Assembly (NCBI RefSeq): GCF_018139145.2
Contig: NC_059481.1
Coordinates: 2,282,368 to 2,346,367 of the forward strand
Source of the DNA: Gymnogyps californianus
Taxonomy: Eukaryota; Chordata; Aves; Accipitriformes; Cathartidae
Reading direction: 5' to 3'
Length of the DNA stretch: 64,000 nucleotides
The translations under genes and the position numbers were made by a program. Each line of letters begins with the position of its first letter. The stretch's first letter is position 1. A model generated the notes under the pieces. The model was given only the letters and a program-made list of their open reading frames with translations, did no database searches and was not told the origin of the DNA. This document shows, piece after piece, positions 12,901 through 24,200 of the stretch.

Positions 12901-15900
12901 CGCCGTTCGTATTAATGCACCACTCGAAATACAAGCTGTGATGGAGGAGATATATTTAGACTAAATCCCTCGCAGGTGATTTTGGGGGAGGAGGCAGGGT
13001 TTAATTTTTCGCTGTGATGGTTTAGCCTTGGGGTCTCTTTCAGAAGGTGTGCTCCTGTGCCGGCAGCGCCAGCAAAGCCCCCGAGGTAGCAAGTGCTTTT
13101 GGGGACCCCCCCTGCCATCAAACCTCACATCTCACGTACAGATCAGAAACCCAGCAGTACACATCCGAACCCTCCCCAGACTGTCTACCCATCACTCCTC
13201 ATAGATTTTGTTGCAGGATATCTCTCAATAACTCTTTCTTTGCAGGCCCCTTGATCTCAGTGATGTCTCACGGCGGTGAGTTCCCCGGGCTGGTTGTGCC
13301 CCGTGCGAAGCAGCCTGTGCTCGCCTTCTTTCCCTGAAGGCTTATGTTAGGAAAAAAGGGTTTTTTTCCCCTGGAGATACATATGCGCGCTCCAACCCTC
13401 TAGCAAATGCAACATGACTCGAGGTGGTTTTGCTTGAGCTGATCCAAAAAGATGTGTGTTTGTATGCTGCAAACCCAGCTCGTGGAAGGGTGACGGCTCC
13501 CACCGGGCACATGGTCCCCAATCCCTGCTCTCTATCCATCCTTCTCTTCCTGGGTTTTATACCTCTCCATCTGTTTAAGCAAGAAGGTGTTTTCTCCTTT
13601 GTGGATGTATAATGTTGCCTCTTACACATGCATTGAGCAGGTCTGCAATGCAGCTACAGCATTTCCCCACTCTCCCCATCATCCAGGGCTCTGCTGGTCT
13701 GGGAGGGAGGCTGGGCTGGGTCCAACCCTGCACACAGCAAGCTCTTACCCGCGGCCTCATGAAGGATTGAGCCACAACTTGATCACTTTCTGGGTCTCCA
13801 GTGAGACTTCCACTCCTACCGAGCACAGAAATGGTGCCAGCAAAGGCTGAAGGCATGTCACAGGTCTGCTGAGCCCCATCTCTTCTTCCTGGGAGCTGTG
13901 AACATGATGGACAGAATGCACCAGCAAGAAGATAGGGTAAATCATGACAGCAAATAGGATTTTCATCTTCATGTAAAGTTTCCACCTTTTACAAGGAAAT
14001 TACCTTCCTTTTTTTTCTTTTTCCCGTGGCCTAGAAACAAAGCGACAGTAGATGGGAAGCCCGCCATCCGTGGCGTTATGGGTGCTCAGCATAGATGATG
14101 TTGTGTAGGCACATGTGCATGCGGTTCCTCGCCCAAGTCAAATAGAGGATGGAGAGAGCCCTTTCCCTGCACACCCTGGAGCACCAGCACCTCTCCTTGC
14201 AGGGGTGCGTACCGGAGGCGAAGCAGCAGCATTTGCCTGTGGTTTTGGGGAGCTTTGGAGTTACAGTCGTGCTCTGAGCTCCCTGTGGGTCAGGAGTGAA
14301 CGGTGCCTTGGCAACGTGATGACCGGAGGCTGGAAAACAGGTGAGGAAGTTTTTTATCATTTCTCTCACCCATCTGTCAAAGGAGGCACATTTTATGTCT
14401 GCAAACCAAAGACTGAAATGGAAGATCAGGATTTATTTGGGAAATAAAGCGTGCTCTCTCTCCTCATTGGTGTTTTTTTTTTCCTTTCCCTTCCTACAGT
14501 CTATTCATCTAATCCATTTATATCTATTCATCTATCTGTCTCCTGTTTATCTGGAATATCTTTCAATATAAATCTACACCTTTTCCTTTCTGCATTATCT
14601 CTCTTGCCCTTATGTATCACCATCAATCTAACGACAAAATCTCTCCCTTTCTCTCTGTCTTCTTTGAATAAATTTTGGCTTTTGGACTGTTTCTCTTTCT
14701 CACTCTACGTGTTGCATGCTGCAACTTTTCCTAACCATGACCACCATTCCTCTTGAAGAGAATATTTTAAGAAAATGTGTCATTAGCGAGGGATTTGATC
14801 GATTATGTGTGTTATGCATTTGCAGATGTGATGTGGAGCTGGGGGACATCCTTGCGATGGACTGCGATGGAGGAACATCGGTGACAAGGAGGTGTGTGAA
14901 GCCCTGGGGAGATGTCACCGGGTCTTCATGGTCTTGGGGAAGGAATAAGGCCTTCTCTCCAAGCTCTCACTGGGGTTGCAAACATCAAGTTGGGTTGCTT
15001 TCAAGCCACGTCCCTCCTCCACCTCTCGCTCCTGCCAGCGTGACTCAGAGTCATCTCGGCATTCCTGGCAGGTACTGCTTCCCACCAGCTCTCAGCAGCA
15101 CTGACCGGGTAAAACGCTCGTTTGTAAATGAGCAGCTCAGTGCTGTTTGTGCGTTACTGGGCTGCAGGGATTGGTGGGCAGGCAGTTAAATAATTTTTTC
15201 ATGCCACGTCTTGTGGTGTCCGTGGTTAATTTTGTTCTCAGCCTATCTCAATTTTGTGCTGAGGTCTTGTCCCCATCATCCTGCTGATGTTTAACCTTCT
15301 TGATGCCAGCATGGTCAGCCCGGAGCAGGACGTTGTCTCCTCTGCTAGTCCAGCTCAGTGCTCCTTCCTCCTGGGGAGGGTGAATCAACCCGTTCCAAGC
15401 CCCAGATGCTTTCCTTGGGCATAGATACTCAATGCCCTTTCCACCTTTGCAGGTGACGCTGCTTAAACGTGGTTCTCCAAGAAGCCTGCTTTGTTCCTCA
15501 TGCCAGGGAGAGAGGGCTCAAGTCACCCCAGCAAGAGGCACATCTCCAAAAGTCACAGGTATTGTCAAGAGGCACTAATATTTTTGCTTTAATACACGAA
15601 TGTCTGATTATTGTACTAAATTAGCAACAAGTAGTCATCAAGAAGAGAAGACACCCCTTTCTCCTGTAATAAGTTCAGTGATGGAGCATCTCTTGGGTAT
15701 GTTGCCGGTAATGTGGCGGTCATGTGGAAGATGGCTGGCACTGATGGCAATTATTTGAGCCTTTTGGGAGACAGAAAACCCAAAAAGGGCTACCTTCCCC
15801 TTCACTTGATCGGTGTGAGGTGAGTGCAAATTAACCCTCCAGGAAGTACCTTGGTGTTCTCATGATATGGATGCTCTTATACATGCTGTGCTGGGACAAT

Positions 15901-18883
15901 AAAGGAGCTCGGTTTCAAGGGGGACAGGCTTTGGAGGGTGTTTGTGTCTGGAGATTTCTACTTCCTCCTGTATTTTCACAGTCTCGGTGTTTTTTTTCTA
16001 AAATCCCCAGTTGCTTGAATCATGCTGCTGCCTGAGAGAAGCTCAGCGTTTCCTACAAACCAAATAAATACATCCCTAGTCAAGCCTGTCAGGCTCGAGG
16101 AGAGAGAGATGTTGAGCTGTTTCTGGAGAGGGAAACTCAGCCATGTAATTATATGCATTACCAGATGGTGCTGCCGTTAAATGCCCGGGCAGGGGAGGAC
16201 ACCACGTGCTGCCTGCTGTCCTGATCCCCATGGCTGCCCCTTCCCATTGCTTTCCACCTGAGTCCACCTTCTCCAGTAGGACCATCTTCGTGGCCTGCCC
16301 CATCTCTCCCCATGCACACCTTCACCTCCTGTGTTGCCGTCTCCATCTCCTTTCTCAAGGGCAGATACCTCCTGCCTCGCTCCTGTCAAGTCTTGCTGCA
16401 GGGTCTTCATCTTGCACTGTTGCACCGTCCATGGTCCCAGGCAACTCTTCCCTAACACATCCCTCGTGCCTTCAGCAATCCTCCCCTTTTTTTTACAGCT
16501 GTCTCCTCTCCGTTTCATGGCCAAGTGTAGAAGGAGCTTGGCTGTACCCTGCTTGCTCGAAGTCCTCCCCAAAAGTGGCCACCAGCCATGGAAAGCCTCA
16601 TGCGGATTACAGTTTTTGAACACCTGGGTCAAGTCCTTCAGGAAGCATATAGGGCGTGCATATCTCTTTCTTCTTCTTAGCAACAGCTGTCTCTTCCTCG
16701 TGGCCATTTCTTCCATTGCAGTGCTCCCGTGGGACACATCTCAGGAAAACAAGGTAAACTCCCTGAAATTATTTCCCAAATGTAAGTTATTAGCATGAAT
16801 TTCTCATCAAAAAACAATAACAGGGGATTTATCTTCTTTTTTTGTTTTGATAGAAGCCGGGATGCGTAAGAGAGCCGGTAACACATATCCACCAGATAAT
16901 TAGATTGAAAGAAAACCACCCCTCTGAAGACAATGAGATGATAAAAGAGATCAAGGTCCCTGGGAAAACTTAATCCTTCCCTTTTTTCCATTACTTCTCG
17001 GGTTATTTCACTTTGTTATTAAGAAATTTGATTTGCTGATGAGCAGGAGAGGAAGCTTCCAGACTCCGAAAAAAAAAGTTGGGTTGAGTGAGGACAAGCT
17101 ATTAAAGATTCAGTGATTTTACAAACCCCGAAGGTAGAGAGTCCCCCGTGAATTAGCATGGGACCTGGGCTTTTTGGTGGAACAAGGCTGATTAAACCCT
17201 TCTTCTGTCACGGGAGATGTCCTGCAGCCACCCTTAATAACAGCAGATAAAAATAGTCCATACCTAAGTGCCTGTCCATCCAAACCTGCCTGTGTCTCTT
17301 TGACCATGGCCACCGGGTGAGGTCTCGGGGGAACCTGGACATCTGTGTGAGTTCAGGTCTTTTAGGAGTTTCTTTCGGGGGGATAATTGTGTCTTTCATA
17401 GAGTTTGTTGGAAGGAAAAGGAGGGTCCCCACGTCCTCATGATCAAGGCTACAACCTGGGAGGAGCTGGCCAAGCTGATTGCTCCTGCTATGTGCAAGGG
17501 TGTGCCTGCAGCCTTGCTTGCAACAAGAGGGGACCCTCACAGGAGGACATCTCCACTCATAGCATGTCCTTCCCCAGGAGCACCGCCATACAGCTCCTCC
17601 CTGCGAGGCTCTTTCTTTGCTTGTGCATGGCACAGTCGTTTGCAGGAGGAAGCCTCCTCTCAATCTCATGGAGATCCTCTCCGCATGGTACCTCTGCTTG
17701 GAGATCCCCGGGGTGCAGGAGCCCTTTCTCATGAAAATCTCAACTGAAAAGCTTCCCACTGTGGTGAAGACACCTTTGTCTTTCTTCCCTTAGGTGCCTT
17801 TCAAAATCCCTCCTCTACTTCTGGTTCCCTCCCCTGGCACTCGGTGGTTCGGTGATGACAGATCCCTTCACAGCTGATGGACCCACCGGTCTGACGCTCA
17901 CAGGCAGATGCCACCTCCTCTCCGAGAAAGTGGTGAGACCTCCTGGCCAGCCCCGTGCCGTTGCAGATCCAACCCCTCTCTGGAGTGAGCACACATATCC
18001 CAGACTCAGGGAGTCTCTTGGATGACCACAAGAAGCCCTTCATTGCTTCAACAATGGTTGAAGTTAGAAGTACTTCACCGACGTCCATCAGAAAAGTTCG
18101 GACAGTTTTTGCCCAAAGTTCTGCAGCTGGAGGCAAACGAGAAAGCCTGGCCACCTCAAGCACTGAAAAATGCCTCTCTCAAACCCTGGGAAGTAACTAC
18201 CAAAATGGATTTGATGCCTTGTAGTTGTCTACCTATTTTTAAATTTTTTTTTTTGTGCATTTACTGGATGCTAGTTGGTTTGTTTCCAGGTGACAAAGGA
18301 AGGTTTGGACTTGTGGGGCTGCAGTATCTAGATCTGGAGGCACCAAGGGTGGGGTAAAGATCTTGTGAGAGGTGGAATAATGGGATCCAGCTCCCCTGGG
18401 AGCGGGTAGAATGAGGGCAGCACCTGGCTGCGGTGTGCTCCACCTGCCTCCCCGCCATCAGTGATGAAGGGAAACTGAGGCAGCTTGTCCGGGTGGAGAG
18501 GGTGGCCGGGTACCAAAGCGGGACCTAGACTGCTGCCTCCAAATGGACAAGACAAAATAGCACATCTTCTGCCTGCCTCGTTCCTTGCAGCAAGACCTGG
18601 GGCACCTATGGGTGCTCAATTCTCCAACCGTACTGCAGAAAATAAAACGTGTCTTGTCTGCCTTGCCAGAGGGATGCTCTTAAGCTTAACAGAGAGATGA
18701 GGTGTCCCCGTGCCCCTTGCAAAGCCGTGCCAGGGTGATGTGGTCCCCCATCCTACCTCCACCACAAAGCTGGTCTGGTCTGAGCCTTGTCACCACTGAT
18801 GCTTGGAGTCTGCTGTGCCTGGGAACGCGGGAAAGGCAGCCCCATGTCACACAATGGTGAGCAGGGGGCTCCTGTGATGTGGG
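9982..18883. other. Gene-poor DNA with a pyrimidine-rich patch
   Basis: About 9 kb with no exon I can support. A pyrimidine-rich, weakly repetitive patch (CTAT/CTCT words) lies at about 14,450-14,710. Positions 18,469-18,482 carry GGGAAACTGAGGCA, the first of eight copies in the window of a 14-mer resembling the core of MIR-type SINEs. Several open frames of 100-190 codons occur (for example 16,177-16,737 and 17,208-17,759, minus strand), but they have no family motifs. Confidence 0.55.
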
Positions 18884-18946
18884 CCCTTCCCTTCCCTTCC
18901 CTTCCCTTCCCTTCCCTTCCCTTCCCTTCCCTTCCCTTCCCTTCCC
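18884..18946. repeat. (CCCTT)n pentanucleotide microsatellite
   Basis: About 12-13 uninterrupted copies of CCCTT. The minus strand is homopurine (AAGGG), giving a perfect purine/pyrimidine mirror tract. Copy number is probably variable between individuals. Confidence 0.95.
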
Positions 18947-20599
18947 TGGGGACCACCGTGGCACGGCTGCCCTCGAGCACGAGAATTGCTCCAGCACTTT
19001 CTTGCCCTGCTGCTCAAATTGGCCTTTCATTGCCCCCGAAGGAAGGAATCAGCTAAATGCCACGGCTGTGCTTCTGCTGTAATGAAGCTGTGCAGCTGGA
19101 CCCGGACCTGATATCCAGCTGCATCCTGGCCGCAATCCAGTGCGGGTAATTACGCCGCGGAGCAATGTCTCCCCGGTCCTTTCCTGGAGTTTCAATCAGG
19201 ATCGTTATTTCTTGCTTCCCCTCCTTGTCCGAGTGACTCTGGGAGGGGGACAAGACCAGATCCCCACCACGGTGCCTGCTTGGCTTAAAAATGAGATTTT
19301 TTTCCACTTGCCATGGGAGGTTTTCCTTTTTTTTCCAGCCCAGGCAACTCTTCAAGGAGGAGGCGCGGTGGCCGGGGTGGCACCAGATTGTCCCTCCCGC
19401 CTGGCTCAGGGAGGGAGGCTGCAAACTCACATCAAGGAGTTTTGCTCAGCTTTTTAGCATGAATTATTAATTCACAGCCAGCCTTTCTCAGAGCAGCGCT
19501 CTGCCTAATTCTGGAGCACCCGCTGCAGAGCAGCTTTATTGCAGCCGTCAGGAGCTTGTATCTATATTGTCACCTTCACGCCCCCCAAATTAATTTGCAC
19601 GTGCCCATGAGGGGGGTCATTTCACACCTCGCTCAAAGTCGTGTCCGGTGCTTGAGTCTCGGAGGACTGACTCCTTGCTCTGCTGCTCCTGGAGTTGATT
19701 TGGACGTTGGGACCACTTTCCTGGCGGGGTGGTCTTCCCTCTCCCTTTGCTTTCTCGTCCAGCTGGATACTTGCTTTTAGGCTGTTCCCTTCCAGGGAGT
19801 TTGACAGATGGAAGCCTCTCACATGAGTTTGACACAATGGGAGGTGTTTGGAGACTGCTTTCGTCTCTAGTTGTATCAATAATTAATATGTTGATCCAGA
19901 GCAATATTATAAACAGGGTAAATACTTTTTTTCTCCCCTTTTTAATTCTTTTTTTGGTAAGCAGCAAAAGAAAAACAGCAGCTGTTAATGTCACTGCTCA
20001 GTGGGGACTCTTCAGTCTTCCTGTGGGGCTTGCACCCTCCTCCCTGCTGAGATGCCCTCTCCATCCCTCTGGGTTGGAGATGGCCATGGCTGTCTCCAGC
20101 CCTGGGCCCTTGGGTGGGTGACATGGCTCGGTGGTTCCATGGAGGGCGAATGTTTTTTTTTTTCAATTTTAAAGTTTAGACTTTTTAAAGCTCTTCTTTT
20201 AATGGGAAACTCACATATAATGGTATGGAGTCCTTTCAAAGCAGCTGAGAGCCCCCCAGTGATGTTCAGCTCATTCATGTTTTGGAGACTGCTAGAAGGC
20301 CACTCTATGGGGACACCAGCATGGGCACGCGTCTCATTGCAAGTGGTTTCTCCAGCACCTTCCCATTGACCGTTTTCATTTCACACTCATTTTTTAATCT
20401 TAATGCCTCTAAGACACATATTTGGATTTAGAAACCACATCACGGCTCAGTGTGTCCATCAGGGTTGAGGAGATCTCGGGAAGACAGGCTGAAGCGTCCT
20501 TGGCAGAGAGTTTCCAGCAGCTGAATCTCCAAACCCTCCTTGGGCGCCTTTCCAGAAGCCTTCAGTGCCCAGCTTGCTGACTGCTGACTTAAAGCATCC
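18947..20599. other. Gene-poor DNA, nothing identified
   Basis: No exon or mobile-element body is recognisable between the pentanucleotide repeat and the gypsy-type relic. The non-RT parts of that relic may extend into 20,400-20,600 but could not be recognised. Confidence 0.5.
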
Positions 20600-21215
20600 T
20601 GGCCTCGGTGTCGAAATAGTTTTGAAGGTCATTTCATCAGCCAGTTGGCGTTTATTCTGGAGAACACCATGGCTAACATGATTCACCTGAGGCCAATTAT
20701 ACCCGTGGCATTTGAACTTCTTAAATATGCAGACAGGACTTTCTTCCTCTCGCTTGTCTGCAGAAGTCACCTCTGCTTTTCATGATGTTCCTTGAGGTTC
20801 CACAGTCCAAATTAAAATATCGTCTGCTGTAACTTCAGCACCTTCTAATCCCTCAAATATCTGGTAAATTACTCTTTGAAATACCTTGGGAGCAGAACTA
20901 ATTCCAGATGGCATTAGCTTAAATTCACAATGTCCAACTGGTGTATTAAAAATCACTAGCTTTGAGCCCCATTCATCTAATTTTACTGGCTTTAATAGAT
21001 GTCCTGCCTTCATGCTGAGAATATTTCTGCTTCTGAGAACATTGCTAACTTTTCATTAAGAGTTTCCAGTGGATAATGTCTCCCTTTGAAAGGCTTTATT
21101 TAAACCATATAAGTCAATCTGCATCTATGATTTATTTGGCTTTTTGATTCCTACCCTTCTCAGTTAATACACTAGGTTTAATCTAGTCTGTTGGTTGATA
21201 CAGTCTAGAGGGACG
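20600..21215 (-). pseudogene. Ty3/gypsy-type reverse transcriptase relic
   Basis: Read on the minus strand, the three frames together contain the ordered landmarks of a Ty3/gypsy-class reverse transcriptase. A PTD-type N-terminal motif lies near 21,205. A DL..LNKA.-RE motif is at about 21,065-21,105. The block FNTPVGHCEF..MPSGISSAP..FQR runs at about 20,865-20,960. The catalytic box appears as TADDILIW at about 20,815, where functional enzymes normally have Y-x-DD. A weaker match to the following connection region (ending STPRP at about 20,600) continues past an in-frame stop. At least two frameshifts (near 21,065-21,075 and 21,010-21,015) and several stops show that it is long dead. No LTRs, gag, RNase H or integrase were recognised around it. 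The GISSAP-FQR wording favours gypsy-like elements over avian retroviruses. The class is fairly secure and the lineage is not. Confidence 0.8.
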
Positions 21216-24200
21216 AAAGACAACGGTAGGACAAGTTGTTTGGTCCTGACATGGAAGGTAATCCCGGGATGAGCTGGGGAACCAAGCTTATTCTGGTCCC
21301 ACCAGTTTTAGGTGGTTTCCTCTCCCGTCAGCCTTCTCCAACGTGGTAGGACACGTGCCTCCCTCCTTCCACCAGGAAAGGATTTAGTTTCTCTGCAAGC
21401 TGGTTAATAGCCCTGTTGATGCTGGAATGCGCCTTTTGTCGACCATTTCATCCCTCTGCCAGAAACCTGTGCCTACAAGGAGGGCACTCTGTTTAGAAAG
21501 CCATGGGCTGCCCATGCTGGGGTTGTTCAGGGTGGTCCCCTCCTCAGGCTGCCCCTGCACCCGTTATCCCCCTGCCAGCAGAAGCAGGAGGACCAGTGTT
21601 GTCAGATTGTGGACCAGTGTTTTTTCGCTGTTTCCATCTGATTTGGACTCAAAAAGGACCACAAACATACAAGTAAAATTTCCTGGTGGATGGGCTTCAG
21701 AGCAGTTTGAGGAGCAGTCACTTGTCCTCAGCCCAAACTTCCCCTCGAGGGGCACCTTGCTCCAAATTTCCTTCTGGGTTTGGAATACCCAAGTTTGTCT
21801 CTTTATTGGATCCTCTCTGCAAGGTGGATCTGAACTGGTTCACCTGTGATGTCGTAGGAAGGGCCCTGGTGAGACATTCTGCTTCATCTCCAGCTTCAGT
21901 GCATCTTCCTGGGGTGGGCGTGCAGTGCCATACCTGCTTGATGTTGGGGCTTATCCAGACCTTGGGGAATGGGATGTGGTCTCCTTGCACAAACGGGTGG
22001 AGACTGAAGCTTGAACCCACATGCTCCTACGACAAATCGTAAAGGATCCACCATTTATGCGGTACCTGACAGGGATTCATCTTCTCCAAGCATTAGCTAG
22101 GCATACATCCAGCACGTTGGAGTTGGAATGAGTTAACAGGAGGGGAAGAAGCTCAAAAAAAGAGAATTGGAGAAAAATGAAAGTCCTTGAGGGTTGCTAA
22201 CCTGGCGCCTCTGAAAGCGGAGCCGAGCTGCCATCCGCGCACAGCTCTCTTCCAGCTACGTGGGCGAGGGAGAGAGCAAGAGGAGCTGGAAGTACAGAGG
22301 CTGCCAGACGAGGAAACAAGCTGCAGGGGAAGGGAACCAGAGGGAGACGCTCTCAGATCACGAGCATCTTTGAAGTGTGCAAAGGAGCGGAAATTGCTCC
22401 TCACCCCTCTTGGGACAGCAGGCTGGCACGCCGTGACTTTTAAATCCGATTTTAGTGAGGTGGAGGTGAAGAAGGGAGGCAGGGGGAGGGAGGGAGACTG
22501 TCGTGTCTCCTACCATGAGAGAGGGATCTCAATTCTCCAACGTAGACTCGTTTTTCCTTTGAAAGTCCTCCCTGGGTGTTAGCCTGACGAAAGATGAAGA
22601 TCTCCCGCTGGGAGGTGGTTCACTGCCCACCTGCACGAGACTTGCCTTGGCAGTGCCAGTGCCATGGGCTTGGGGCATCCACCCCGCTGCACACCGGTCA
22701 ATGTGTCCCCTGGCTGGGACATCAGCTCAGCCCCCAGCCCGGCTGGGATTCCTGGGCAGGAGCGGGATGCCAGAGCGCAGGGTAGGTCTACGAGGTGCCC
22801 CCTCCCAAAGGCCACACTTGGCCGATGGAGCCAGGGAGCAGAGGGGGAGTTTGGTGGCCAAGGGGCAGAGGACACAGCTCCAACTGGGTGGTGGCATCTT
22901 GCCGCATTGCCACTGCTGCTGCTGGTGTTGGCAGGTGCTGGGGATGGAGCAGGAGGGTGATGGTGCCCACGCCGGGCAGTGCCAAGCCAGCTGCGAGGTG
23001 GTACCCAATGCCCATGGGAAGCCACCATGCCTCCATGGGGACCAGGGGCTCGACCCAGGCGGACGTACCCCAACCCTTCCCTCTGCCCGGGCACCAACGG
23101 GAGACAAGCAGCTCTGGCTTGACCACTTGCACAGCATTTTTGCAGCCATCCAGGACATTTGGCTTTGATGAGTGTGATGCCTCGAAGCATTGGGAAGCGT
23201 TTGGGCATCACTCAGGCTCTGGCTGATGGTTTCTTCTCTGGTGGGGTGCAGCAGGAGGGCAGGCTGGACAGACGGTGGGGACGGGAGAGACGATCCTCTC
23301 CCACCTTGGTTCTTGTTGCTGTGCTCATTTGCAGGCACCATGCACTAGATGATGCTTCCTCTGTGTTTCCAGGCTGGTACAATTGCGTTAGGCATCCTGA
23401 TTTTTCTCTTGCTCCTCCAGCACGTCCTCACCCTGCCAGAGGACGCTGATGCCCTTGGGGGAGCCTGTGCCAGCCCAGGCTGGCCCTGCAGGGCTCTGCT
23501 CCCCTCCGGGGACACCCTTTGTGCATCGATTTCCCCATGCAAAATCGGGCAGGATATTCACTGGGTTTGATTTCAAGGAACAAATCTCCTCCCATCCTTC
23601 GGGTAGGACTCCGGTACTGGGGCCAGCTCATTTCCAGGCTGGCTTCCAGCAGGGAAGGGTTGGAGGCCACATGGCAGCTGCTCAGATGATGGGGCTGGAG
23701 CTGCCAGCAATTTTCTGCTGTGACCAAAATGATCTTTAATAAATGCATCAGGGATTTCTCGCTCTTTCCCCCCCCCCTTCTCTCCGTGCCCTTGGAGTTT
23801 GGATAAACTGTGGCACGCTCCAGCGGTGGGGACCACTTGGCAGGCAGAGGAGCATCACCAGCTGGGCGGCATCTTCGTGAGCTGGTGCCACGTCTCCACT
23901 GGCCAGATGCATTTGGATGGATGTATTTCTTTTCTCTCTGCCCCTGGGGAGGGCTTCCCACTGCCACAACACTCCCGATGAGGCTGCGAAGACAGATAGA
24001 CGGACAAAAGGGAGCTGTGGGCATGGGCTCAGCACAGCCCCGGGTCTCCCCTGCCCGTGTTTGCGCCCAGAAAATTGCTCGTCTCTTCTTAAAAATCCCC
24101 CTTTCCTCTCTGTTTCTGGGAGGGCTCTTGGGATATCTATTCCCCCTCTCGCTTTTCTTTCTCCGGTGCTGTGAAGCCTGGTGTGCCCGGCCTGGCTGAG

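Noticed and set aside
22579..23211. 210-codon minus-strand open frame
   Set aside because: GC-rich region open in several frames at once, with no family resemblance.
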